From a virus: a stretch of DNA of 64,000 nt. Numbering within the stretch: the stretch's first letter is position 1; each line of letters begins with the position of its first letter. Below the pieces are notes generated by a model. The model was given only the letters and a program-made list of their open reading frames with translations. It was not told the origin of the DNA and did not search any database. Shown piece after piece: positions 16,583-24,958 of the stretch. Location of the stretch: IMG/VR virus record IMGVR_UViG_3300021962_006171, positions 1-64,000 of that record. The stretch is one strand, 5' to 3'. A program made the translations under genes and the position numbers.

Positions 16583-17274
16583 TGGAAAACAATTATGATT
16601 ATTACTGGAATAACGTACCCGGAGTAGGGTTATGCCGTAACAACTTAATTTACACAAGCCTAGTTAACAAAGATAAAACAGAATTTGTCCAATGGTATTA
16701 TAACGACGGAGAGTATCATAAAGGACAAAATCAAGTAGTTGATCCTACTAAGATGAACGAGAAGTGGCTACGTGAAATTAACTACATTACACAAATGCGT
16801 AATGCATACCCGGACTTAATTCCAAAAATTATTAAAATTGATCTAGAAAATAAAAAACTACATTTGGAAATAGACGGACTTGACTTTTGGAATCGTGCAG
16901 GTTGTTTAACAGAAAATTATGATAGTGTATTACCAGACTGGCAAGATCAAATGCTTGAAATAATTAAAGCACATAAAAGTTTAGGTCTTCACAAGTACAG
17001 TATGCATCCATCAAGTTATTTTATTGTCGATGGAAAATTAAAAAGTATCAATTATTTTTTTACATATCATAAAGACGAACCTAATTTTAGTATTGCAGAT
17101 GTAGAAAGTCACATATACAGTACACGTCAAGACGAAATGAAAAAATATTTAGAAACTTTAGGAATAGATTGGAACACCCCGCAAACATTTGAAACTATGA
17201 ATAAGTTATGTTGGAATAGTTTTAGAACAAATTATCCTACCGAATTTATTGAGAAAGTTCTAAAAGAATTATGA
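16582..17274 (+). CDS. Protein-kinase-like-fold protein, probably degenerate
   Basis: 230 residues from ATG 16582, chosen over the upstream frame (16528) because the latter would run back over the divergent gene. LGLHKYSMHPSSYFIVDG (134-151) followed by KSINYF aligns by shape with the kinase-like HxDxxxxN...DF segment, but the catalytic Asp is Tyr139, the Asn is Ser and the DFG-type Asp is Asn157. A paralog of 14168. Could be a pseudokinase, or a binding protein with a kinase-like fold. Stop overlaps the QueC-like gene (ATGA). Confidence 0.4.
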   Translation: MENNYDYYWNNVPGVGLCRNNLIYTSLVNKDKTEFVQWYYNDGEYHKGQNQVVDPTKMNEKWLREINYITQMRNAYPDLIPKIIKIDLENKKLHLEIDGLDFWNRAGCLTENYDSVLPDWQDQMLEIIKAHKSLGLHKYSMHPSSYFIVDGKLKSINYFFTYHKDEPNFSIADVESHIYSTRQDEMKKYLETLGIDWNTPQTFETMNKLCWNSFRTNYPTEFIEKVLKEL

Positions 17275-17948
17275 TACACATAGATAAAGAATGGAAAAGA
17301 ATTGGTATTAGTTTAAGCGGTGGTGCAGACAGTGCGCTTTTAGCATATCTTATAGTAAAAGAATCTAATGCAGATATCTATTTTACTACACAAATACGTA
17401 TGTGGAAAACTCGTCCTTGGCAACGTTACATTGCTCAACAAGTTGTTAGATGGTTTAAATATAATTTTCCAAATCGTTTTGAACACATAGAAGGATTTAT
17501 TCCTCCTGAATTAGAAGAACCTATTAGTCCTCTTATAACAGATGAATACGGAGCAAAGAAACCTGGAAACAGGATTATACTTCGTGCGCATAACGAGTGG
17601 GTTGCACATGCATACAAATTAGATGCATGGTTTGCTGCTGTAAATAAAAATCCAGACATAGAAATACCAGGAGCATTACCTGAAAGAGATGAAGGGGTAT
17701 TACCTATACATATGGAACATATGGGTATTGACGTTTATCATCCCTTTGTGTATACTACTAAAGACTGGATTATCAAACAATATTACAAATACGATATCCT
17801 AGACTTATTAGAAATTACAAGAAGTTGCGAAGGTGAGTTTGAAGGTTTAGATTATACAACATATGATCCTGGACAAGACGTACCGATATGCGGAGAATGT
17901 TTTTGGTGTAAAGAGAGAGAATGGGCTATAAGTAAATGTCAAGATTAA
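17271..17948 (+). CDS. QueC-like PP-loop ATPase (7-cyano-7-deazaguanine synthase family-like)
   Basis: A 225-residue protein. SGGADS (16-21) is the PP-loop of N-type ATP pyrophosphatases. C-terminal Cys186 (TRSCEG) and CGECFWCKERE (Cys207, 210, 213) reproduce the zinc tetrad of QueC, which turns 7-carboxy-7-deazaguanine into preQ0 with ATP and ammonia. The gap between the first and second Cys is 20 residues, longer than the eight or so expected from QueC. Phages use QueC for deazaguanine DNA modification, but I see no QueD, QueE or FolE here, so a different substrate is possible. ATGA-coupled to its upstream gene. Confidence 0.65.
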   Translation: MIHIDKEWKRIGISLSGGADSALLAYLIVKESNADIYFTTQIRMWKTRPWQRYIAQQVVRWFKYNFPNRFEHIEGFIPPELEEPISPLITDEYGAKKPGNRIILRAHNEWVAHAYKLDAWFAAVNKNPDIEIPGALPERDEGVLPIHMEHMGIDVYHPFVYTTKDWIIKQYYKYDILDLLEITRSCEGEFEGLDYTTYDPGQDVPICGECFWCKEREWAISKCQD

Positions 17949-18523
17949 TTGCTTTTGGATGTTCTTATACTTGGGGAGTAGGGTTGCCCGGAGATGGTCT
18001 TTTTCCAAGTAAAATATCTTGGCCGTCTTTAGTAGCTAAAGAATTAAGTTTAGAATTAATAAACAAAGGCGAACCTGCTGCTAGTAATACAGAAATTCTT
18101 TACGAAGTATTAAACTTTGATTATAAAACAACAGATACTATTGTAATTATGTGGACACATACGCATCGAGATTTAATTTTTAGTAAATGGGGAGCTAGAT
18201 TTAAGTCGTTAAGAAAAAGATTTAGTGCTTCAACAAAAGATATGTCTTGGCAAAAATTAATGAATGCAACAGATTACAATACAAAAAGTTGGATGTGCAT
18301 ACACCATGCAGATCTTTTTTTAAAATCAAAAAATTTAAAATACTTGCATTATCCATTTACTATACACGAGTTATCTAAGTATACAAATGAAAAATTAGAA
18401 ATTTCAAATTTTTGTAGAGACGGTATGTTTTTATTAGATAAAGGAACAGATAATTTACATCCCGGTATACAATCTCATAAAACCACTAGTGAAAATATAG
18501 TTAAGGTATTAAATGAAAAATAA
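17936..18523 (+). CDS. SGNH-hydrolase-like protein
   Basis: A 195-residue protein with the SGNH blocks in order: IAFGCSYTWGVG with candidate nucleophile Ser10, NKGEPAASNTEI with Asn51, and TDNLHPG with Asp172 and His175. The catalytic Ser, Asn, Asp and His are therefore all present. Family members are esterases or O-acetyl transfer enzymes of glycans. ATG lies inside the end of the QueC-like gene; the 39700 product is the closest paralog. Confidence 0.7.
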   Translation: MSRLIAFGCSYTWGVGLPGDGLFPSKISWPSLVAKELSLELINKGEPAASNTEILYEVLNFDYKTTDTIVIMWTHTHRDLIFSKWGARFKSLRKRFSASTKDMSWQKLMNATDYNTKSWMCIHHADLFLKSKNLKYLHYPFTIHELSKYTNEKLEISNFCRDGMFLLDKGTDNLHPGIQSHKTTSENIVKVLNEK

Positions 18524-19784
18524 ATCATGTACATTTTGTATGCACCCTTTTACAGGACTTGCTACACGAGAAGACGGAGCAATTAAAGTTTGCTGCCGCA
18601 GTGCTCCTATTGGCTACATACAAAACGAAACTCTAGAAGAAGCATGGAATAACGACACTATGCGAGAAGTACGTAGACAAGTACTTAACAGTGAACGTCC
18701 AGAAGTATGCAAACCTTGCTTTGACCTCGAAGATCAGGGTGTACAGAGCTTACGACAGCGTCATATAGCAGGGGTTATACCAGAAGCTAGGGTCAACTTA
18801 TACCCTAACGCACTAAACGCTTTAAACGACGATTACAGCATGCCGTTTGAGCTTCCTACGATGGAAATTAAGCTCAATAACCTCTGTAATCTCAAATGTC
18901 GCATGTGTAATCCTTTAGATAGTACACAATGGAAAGACTGGAACGAGGTAAAGCCTTTTTACGAAAAAGAAAATAATATTCTCATTCCAATTATAGACAA
19001 ACTTACAGACACACCCGGAAAATATATTGGACCGTTTGACGACAGTGAAAACTGGTGGGCATCCTTTACTAAACTACTGCCGCATTTCCGCAGAGTAGAA
19101 TTTGCGGGAGGGGAACCTTTAATGGATCCTTATCATTACAAGATACTTGACATGTTAGCACCTTACGGCAAAAACATAGAACTAAAGTATGCTACAAACG
19201 GTACTACACTAGGTATAAAAGGCGGACGCACTATACACGACTATTGGCCTAAGTTTAAAAGCATTGCTGTAAACGTAAGCATAGACGGCATACACGATGT
19301 TTACGAATACATTAGAGGCAACGGTAAGTTTAGCGAAATAGAAGAAAACATTAAAGTATTTCAAAGTTTTCCAAATGTATCTAGAGTAGTTGGTGCATTT
19401 ACAGTGCAAGCAAACAACATTATGCAGATTGATAAAGTGATTGATTATTTTATTAACAAACTAGGTATTGTTTTTTATTCGCATCGTGTCACTTATCCTA
19501 TGCCGTTATCTGCACAAGTACTACCTCCTGAGTTAAAATCAAAAGTAGTAGCAAGACTAGAACAAATGAAAACAGAAATTTTAAAATACCCGTTAGTACG
19601 TGAACACAAATTACTAGAACAAGTTACTCTACAACAAATACAAGACAACATTAACTTTTTACAAGCACGGTGTATGTATAAATCACATTGGCAAGATTGT
19701 ATAGAATTTAATCATAGATTAGACCATAGTCGTAATCAAATAAGTTTTACTGCCGTTAATCCAGAGTTTGCTCCGTATGTATAA
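18513..19784 (+). CDS. Twitch-domain radical SAM protein
   Basis: A 423-residue protein of the twitch-type radical SAM group. N-terminal CTFCMHPFTGLATREDGAIKVCC (Cys6, 9, 27, 28) and CKPCFDLEDQG (Cys66, 69) suggest an auxiliary iron-sulfur site placed before the core, unlike C-terminal SPASM. The core cluster motif is CNLKCRMC (Cys125, 129, 132), followed by FAGGEPLM and SIDG. Such enzymes abstract hydrogen from peptide or small-molecule substrates. Overlaps the SGNH gene and the next radical SAM gene; a second member is at 21657 and a related one at 36120. Confidence 0.85.
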   Translation: MKNKSCTFCMHPFTGLATREDGAIKVCCRSAPIGYIQNETLEEAWNNDTMREVRRQVLNSERPEVCKPCFDLEDQGVQSLRQRHIAGVIPEARVNLYPNALNALNDDYSMPFELPTMEIKLNNLCNLKCRMCNPLDSTQWKDWNEVKPFYEKENNILIPIIDKLTDTPGKYIGPFDDSENWWASFTKLLPHFRRVEFAGGEPLMDPYHYKILDMLAPYGKNIELKYATNGTTLGIKGGRTIHDYWPKFKSIAVNVSIDGIHDVYEYIRGNGKFSEIEENIKVFQSFPNVSRVVGAFTVQANNIMQIDKVIDYFINKLGIVFYSHRVTYPMPLSAQVLPPELKSKVVARLEQMKTEILKYPLVREHKLLEQVTLQQIQDNINFLQARCMYKSHWQDCIEFNHRLDHSRNQISFTAVNPEFAPYV

Positions 19785-20691
19785 GATTACAAGTAAATGG
19801 CCGCACCAGGATAGTATTCATGTTGAATGGAACTTAGGCAAGAGGTGTAATTTAGATTGCAGTTATTGTCCTGCAGAAATACACGACAATCATAGTCCTC
19901 ATACTAATCTAGATTTGTTGATGTCAGTTGTAGACAAACTAGCAATGTTAAATAAGCCCGTAAGACTTAGTTTTACAGGAGGGGAACCATGTGTTAACCC
20001 TAACCTTCCTACGTTGTTAAAACATGCTAAAGATAAAATTAGTTGGATGAACATTACAACTAATGGTACAATGCCTGAAACATTTTATACAAAATTACCA
20101 GTTAACCATTATGTGTTTAGCTTGCATGTAGAAGACGATGCTAACTGGTATAGGTGTATGATGAATATTTTATTGTTTGCGCAAGGAAACGAGCCGTCAA
20201 CTCCTGGTAGAATTCCATTCCAAATTAATTTAATGGCTCATCACAACTATATGGACAGAGTTCGAGAAGCAGCCGATCTATTTGATTCTCATTTTATTCC
20301 CTATGTTGTTAGACGTATAAGATGGACAAACGCAGCAGATAGAGATTGGTTTGACGATATGAGATACCAAGCTAATGATTTAGATTGGATACTAGGAAAG
20401 ACTGCTACTGCTAAACCTAACTGCATTATAGATGATTCAGAAGAAATACATGCTAATGATGTAATTAAACTACATAGAAATAATTTTGAAGGATGGACTT
20501 GCAATGCAGGAATAGAAAGCCTTATGATAAATTGGGATGGTCAAGTGTATCGAGCAACTTGCCGTGTAGGTGAAAGCTTAGGTAATATATACACAGGAAC
20601 ATTTAAGCAACCTAGCGACCCGGTTGTATGTACACGTAGATGGTGTACTTGTGCAGCAGATATTCCTCTTACAAAGATATCTATTTTATAA
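19777..20691 (+). CDS. Radical SAM protein with SPASM-like C-terminus
   Basis: 304 residues from the ATG at 19777 (a TTG three codons earlier also exists). CNLDCSYC (Cys24, 28, 31) is the core motif, with LSFTGGEP and TTNGT following as in canonical cores. The C-terminal GWTCNAGIESLMINWDGQVYRATC...CTRRWCTC is a SPASM-type cysteine set. Its closest look-alikes are at 20686 and 24951, which share the GW(T/Q)CN(A/I)G segment. Ends the plus operon and overlaps the convergent 20686 gene by six bases. Confidence 0.85.
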   Translation: MYKITSKWPHQDSIHVEWNLGKRCNLDCSYCPAEIHDNHSPHTNLDLLMSVVDKLAMLNKPVRLSFTGGEPCVNPNLPTLLKHAKDKISWMNITTNGTMPETFYTKLPVNHYVFSLHVEDDANWYRCMMNILLFAQGNEPSTPGRIPFQINLMAHHNYMDRVREAADLFDSHFIPYVVRRIRWTNAADRDWFDDMRYQANDLDWILGKTATAKPNCIIDDSEEIHANDVIKLHRNNFEGWTCNAGIESLMINWDGQVYRATCRVGESLGNIYTGTFKQPSDPVVCTRRWCTCAADIPLTKISIL

Positions 20692-21660
20692 AAATTGTTT
20701 CCTTGCGTTAGTTTCAGGTTGACAATCACAAGCACTTGTCTTTTTACAGATTGTAGGAATTAAATTAGGCGTAAACTTGTTAATAAAATCTTCATCATAT
20801 ATATTATAAAAAGAATCCATATTATATAACGGTTGTCCGCAGCCGCCCCTTATATCTCCATTTTTATCTATAAAAAATGTATCTATTCCAATATTACATT
20901 GCCATCCAGTAAAAATATTTTTGTTATTTAATGATAACCAATTGCGTGGAACTTCTTGCTCTGTTGTATCAGAAAAAATTATTGTAGGATTATTTCTAGG
21001 TAACTTTTCAGCACTAAGCCAATATTCTTTGTTAGGCCAACGTTTTAAAGAATCGCTAAGATAGTCTTTTTGTTCCTGTGTATATTTTTGTTTATCATTG
21101 TGTACTTCAAGTGCAGTAATTGGCCATTCGTACTTACTTTTCTTTAGTGCTTCAACTATAGAAACACATTTATCCCAAACAGTTGGATCCATTAACACCA
21201 TTCCATTTACAGTTTTATTTTTAGTGTATAAAATATCACCAACTTCTGCAATATGTGCAGGATCAGCTCTTTCGTGATGGCAACTTAGCATAGTATGATC
21301 AACATAGTCGCCATATTCGTTCCACCATCGTATGGTTCTACTTCCATTAGAACTCATACTAATAACACACTTATGTTCTTCACTAAAATATTTTACAAAC
21401 GTACCAAACTCTTTCCATAGAGTAGGCTCACCGCCAATTATATGCAAATGTATTTCACGTTTATTTCCGTTACGCTTATAGTAATCAATAATATGGCTAA
21501 GATTATCTTTTATTCTTTCAAACTTGGGCCACGGTGTATCGCCTTCATGATATCCAGGAAAGCAATACCAACACTTGTAATTACACATATTACTTAAGAA
21601 CAACTCTATTCTTAAAATATCTTTTGGTATATTTGATTCTATTCTAATTATGTTGTTCAT
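20686..21660 (-). CDS. Radical SAM protein with SPASM-like C-terminus
   Basis: 324 residues from the ATG at 21660, which overlaps the upstream TGA (ATGA); an upstream in-frame start at 21699 is unneeded. CNYKCWYC (Cys26, 30, 33) is the cluster motif, HIIGGEPT and SSNGS follow, and GWQCNIGIDTFFIDKNGDIRGGCG...CKKTSACDC is the C-terminal auxiliary-cluster set. Pairs tail to tail with the 19777 gene, its likely paralog on the other strand. Confidence 0.85.
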   Translation of the reverse strand: MNNIIRIESNIPKDILRIELFLSNMCNYKCWYCFPGYHEGDTPWPKFERIKDNLSHIIDYYKRNGNKREIHLHIIGGEPTLWKEFGTFVKYFSEEHKCVISMSSNGSRTIRWWNEYGDYVDHTMLSCHHERADPAHIAEVGDILYTKNKTVNGMVLMDPTVWDKCVSIVEALKKSKYEWPITALEVHNDKQKYTQEQKDYLSDSLKRWPNKEYWLSAEKLPRNNPTIIFSDTTEQEVPRNWLSLNNKNIFTGWQCNIGIDTFFIDKNGDIRGGCGQPLYNMDSFYNIYDEDFINKFTPNLIPTICKKTSACDCQPETNARKQFL

Positions 21661-23036
21661 AATAAATGTTCCAACTCTGGAAAAACTTTTGCTGCACATA
21701 ATCCTCTAATAGCATCTAGTTTGTTTACATATTCTTTAAAACCTGGCAGTAGTCGACTATTGTCGTACTTGTGCATAAAATTTAAAATACCTTCCCACTG
21801 ATTCCAACCTTTTGGATTTTTAATCCAAAAATTATCGTCTTGAGTATAATTGTCCCACAACCACTGTTTTAATTCGTCAAACTTGTCCTGTACTTCTTGT
21901 TTATCTTTTTTTGGAAGTATTGCAATATTAAGAAAGGTAGGAATGTGTACTAAGTGTGCATTAACTAAGCCGCCGCCCATAACGTGTCCGTCAATTGTTC
22001 CTATGTTCATTTTTTTAAAATTACTGTTTACTTTCCATTTAATAAAATCAGGTATGTGTTTTATATTAAAAACTTGTATAGCAGTTGCTATACTAACATG
22101 AATATTGTCAGGTGTGTTATCAAGCAAATGCAGTGTACGCTCTACGTCTTTAAAATTTGTTGGATATCTTATGTACTCGTCTCTCTCAAAACAAGCATCT
22201 ATACTTACAGCAAATTTTACTTTTTTAAATTTACTCCATAATTCAATTAATGCTTCATCAACAAGAATTCCGTTTGAATTATATCTTAATAATATATTTT
22301 TTTCATAACCCTGCCTAATAATTTCTTCTAAGAAAGTTTTATGTTCTTTAATCATTAGCGGTTCGCCGCCTGCAAAGTATACTTGTTTTAGATTGGGTAT
22401 CTGTGCATACAGTTCGTTCCAGAATTTTCCTTCTTCATACCATTTATTATTAAACTCTTTTTTATCCCAAGTCATTTGACTTTTGACTTCAGGATCTTGT
22501 AATACTGGTATAAGTTTTTGCCAATCGCTTACCCATTTACTACTGTCATGCGGTGAACACATTACACATTTAATATTACATGTATGTCCTAAACGTAAAT
22601 CTAAATATTGCAAACGACTAGGAACAGTACCATCTTCTGCTGTTTGTTGTATTAATTCTTCAACATCTAAACCTTCGTCTTGTATCCAAAACCCTGTTTC
22701 CCAAATACGCTTGCTTACAATACCCTGATCTTCTTCTTTAAAGCATCCTGTACAGCTTGCTGGTATTTTTCCTTCTAGCATAGTTTTACGTACACTACAC
22801 ATATATTCGTTATTGAACGCTTCCAACGGTGAAGTTTTTGCAAAATTTGCAGGAAGGCCGTCTTCATTTTTAACTAGTCCAATTTTATGATCAACACCTG
22901 CTCCACTAGCATTTGAAGTACAGCATAATCTCATATCGCCGTTAGGACGAGTAGCTAAGTGTATCCATGGCAAGATACAAAAAGTTGGTGACCCTGTTAT
23001 TTCTTCAAGTTGTTTTTTATATTTGTCTATTGCCAT
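21657..23036 (-). CDS. Twitch-domain radical SAM protein
   Basis: 459 residues from the ATG at 23036, inside the end of the acyltransferase-like gene; an in-frame GTG at 23087 is rejected because the family motif begins soon after 23036 (FCILPWIHLATRPNGDMRLCC). Cys20, Cys38-39, Cys95 and Cys98 precede the core motif CNIKCVMC (Cys153, 157, 160), as in the 18513 protein, then YFAGGEPLM and VSIDAC. Probably peptide or metabolite modifying. ATGA overlap with the next radical SAM gene suggests co-action. Confidence 0.85.
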   Translation of the reverse strand: MAIDKYKKQLEEITGSPTFCILPWIHLATRPNGDMRLCCTSNASGAGVDHKIGLVKNEDGLPANFAKTSPLEAFNNEYMCSVRKTMLEGKIPASCTGCFKEEDQGIVSKRIWETGFWIQDEGLDVEELIQQTAEDGTVPSRLQYLDLRLGHTCNIKCVMCSPHDSSKWVSDWQKLIPVLQDPEVKSQMTWDKKEFNNKWYEEGKFWNELYAQIPNLKQVYFAGGEPLMIKEHKTFLEEIIRQGYEKNILLRYNSNGILVDEALIELWSKFKKVKFAVSIDACFERDEYIRYPTNFKDVERTLHLLDNTPDNIHVSIATAIQVFNIKHIPDFIKWKVNSNFKKMNIGTIDGHVMGGGLVNAHLVHIPTFLNIAILPKKDKQEVQDKFDELKQWLWDNYTQDDNFWIKNPKGWNQWEGILNFMHKYDNSRLLPGFKEYVNKLDAIRGLCAAKVFPELEHLL

Positions 23037-23590
23037 TTTCCATACTTCTCTAGTACTTTGTAAAATTTTTCTACATTTAATTTCCACACGCTCTGTGTAG
23101 CTCCTCGATATTCAAGTTCACAAATATGTTCTGCCTGGCCTGTTCTAACTAATGCAGGAAAAAATATTTTATGTACTAATCTTTGTGATCCTGCTTCAAG
23201 TTCATTTGATGTAATGTAGAGATCTTTATCTCTACCGGCCCATTCAATGCAAGCTGGTATTAAAAATTGTGACGTTGGATTTTGTCCCTTTGTAATAACG
23301 TCTATATTTCTTAAACGGTTAGCATATGAACCGCCAAGTTTGTCTGTAAATACACAAGTACGAGCAGCAATACGATATGCGTTTTCCCCCATTTCTGGAA
23401 ACGAATGTGCTGCTACACTACCTACTGCTACATCGTTATAATACAATATCCATGTCTCACTTTCTGCTTCGTTTCGAAAACAATCTTTTAACCAAAAACG
23501 GCTGGTGTTATTTTTAAAGCCTTTTTCTGCTGCTGTTTTGTAAAAATCTTCTAAATCTAGATCGTCAGTAAACGGAACTATTTTGTACAT
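23027..23590 (-). CDS. GNAT-acyltransferase-like hypothetical protein
   Basis: A 187-residue protein. An N-terminal helix pair, WILYYNDVAVGSVAAHSF as paired strands and ARTCVFTDKLGG as the strand leading to the acyl-CoA loop give it the order of a GNAT fold, but the Q/RxxGxG/A motif is not clear. Overlaps the downstream radical SAM gene by 10 bases and its ATG shares a base with the upstream stop (TAATG). Function is uncertain; the fold call is an inference from strand pattern. Confidence 0.45.
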   Translation of the reverse strand: MYKIVPFTDDLDLEDFYKTAAEKGFKNNTSRFWLKDCFRNEAESETWILYYNDVAVGSVAAHSFPEMGENAYRIAARTCVFTDKLGGSYANRLRNIDVITKGQNPTSQFLIPACIEWAGRDKDLYITSNELEAGSQRLVHKIFFPALVRTGQAEHICELEYRGATQSVWKLNVEKFYKVLEKYGKWQ

Positions 23591-24216
23591 TATTTCTTTT
23601 TTCCTATAATCATAAATCTTTTATACTTAGGAGTATCAAATGTTCCTCTGTAAGACGGTTTAATTTGTGACATATGAATAAAATCATCAATGTCAACTGA
23701 ACATCGTATGTGTTCATCTAAATCAAAGTAATTATTGCTTTGTAAAACAACCCACGCATTATTAGGAACTTTATTTAACCACTGCTCGTACTGATCTTGC
23801 GTTATGTGTTCGCAACTTGTATTAATAACAACTTCTGGTTCATATTCATATTCAAAAGAACACATGTCTGCTGTTACTGCTTTAAAACGTCCTTCCATTT
23901 CTTGTCGCTTGTTTACTGTACTAGCAATTGTTTCGCATACAGGATCTATATCAACACTTGTAATATGACTTATACTCAGCATTCTACTATTAAAGAGTAA
24001 ACTTGCTAGTACTCCATTCCAGCCACCGTGTATCACTATCTTTTTAGGATAAGCATTTATAGTAACATTAAGTTTATCTATGAGCCAAAGTTTGCTTCTT
24101 ACTTGTCCCTTCCAAAAACTCTCAAGTGTACGATATCGATCTTCACTATTACGAATAGCATCCATCCAAAAAAGCACATCTTCTATGTCTATTTTTATAG
24201 GAAAATCGTTATTCAT
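23590..24216 (-). CDS. Class I SAM-dependent methyltransferase-like protein
   Basis: A 208-residue protein. IVIHGGWNGVLASLL (60-74) corresponds to the SAM glycine loop (GGWNG), HITSVDIDP (84-92) to the acidic end of strand 2, and VVINTSCEHITQDQYEQWL to motif IV. The pattern fits a small-molecule methyltransferase. Eight-base overlaps tie it to the short UDP-glucose-dehydrogenase-like gene upstream and the acyltransferase-like gene downstream. Confidence 0.65.
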   Translation of the reverse strand: MNNDFPIKIDIEDVLFWMDAIRNSEDRYRTLESFWKGQVRSKLWLIDKLNVTINAYPKKIVIHGGWNGVLASLLFNSRMLSISHITSVDIDPVCETIASTVNKRQEMEGRFKAVTADMCSFEYEYEPEVVINTSCEHITQDQYEQWLNKVPNNAWVVLQSNNYFDLDEHIRCSVDIDDFIHMSQIKPSYRGTFDTPKYKRFMIIGKKK

Positions 24217-24958
24217 TATTCTTTTCCTTCCAGGTTTTGTTTAAAAGTTTAATATATTTAAACCAATTCGAGTCTAGACCATGTTGATCTAATGTTTCTA
24301 TAAAAAAGTCTAAGTCTTTAGGCAAACATTTTCCACCAAATCCTTGATTACCGTCATGGCCTGGAACTTCTAAGTACGTTTGATTCGGCTGTACCCTAAA
24401 AAACATGTCTTTAATTGTATCATAATTTACATCAAGACTGTTTGATAAGTCATAAAACATATTTGCAAATACAATACGCACTATTGCAAAGTTATTTGAA
24501 AACATTTTTAACATTTCTGCTTCTACTGTAGAACATGTTATAATATCTTCTTCTTTTAGCCAAGTTGGTAACAATTCTATCATATCATGTCCAACAACTA
24601 ACGGTCTGTTTAAACAGTCAGTGTCCCAAAATCGTTCTCGTAAAAATTCTGGGATGTATATAATTGGTCCTACTTTTTCTTGAATTTTTTTACATGCGCC
24701 CAATGGCAAAGTGCTACGAATAATAATTTGCACATCAGGATTGAGAAACTGTAATTCTAATATTTCTTGAATCATTGTTTCAATGTCGGCATCAGTGTTT
24801 GTCGGCAAACAAACAAAAACAGTACTTGCACTTCTTAAATTGTTTTTATTAGTGTTAAGCAAAATATCATGAACAATTACACTATCAGAATTGTTAAGGA
24901 TGCCTTTATGGGTTGCTTTACCAACAAACCCGTAACCTAATATTCCAAATTTAGACAT
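24209..24958 (-). CDS. Short UDP-glucose/GDP-mannose dehydrogenase-like protein
   Basis: A 249-residue protein with the NAD loop GILGYGFVGKATHKG (5-19), FVCLPTNTD, IIRSTLPLG, and the active-site segment GFGGKCLPKDLD with Cys211. Full-length family members (390-450 residues, such as the 37195 product) add a C-terminal UDP-sugar-binding domain that is missing here. It may be a two-domain variant oxidising a different nucleotide-linked or free alcohol. Sits between radical SAM and methyltransferase genes in tight overlap. Confidence 0.75.
   Translation of the reverse strand: MSKFGILGYGFVGKATHKGILNNSDSVIVHDILLNTNKNNLRSASTVFVCLPTNTDADIETMIQEILELQFLNPDVQIIIRSTLPLGACKKIQEKVGPIIYIPEFLRERFWDTDCLNRPLVVGHDMIELLPTWLKEEDIITCSTVEAEMLKMFSNNFAIVRIVFANMFYDLSNSLDVNYDTIKDMFFRVQPNQTYLEVPGHDGNQGFGGKCLPKDLDFFIETLDQHGLDSNWFKYIKLLNKTWKEKNNE

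Noticed and set aside
21850-22728. Several plus-strand frames of 67-85 codons inside the 21657 radical SAM gene
   Set aside because: Antisense shadows of a gene with complete cysteine motifs; low-complexity translations.
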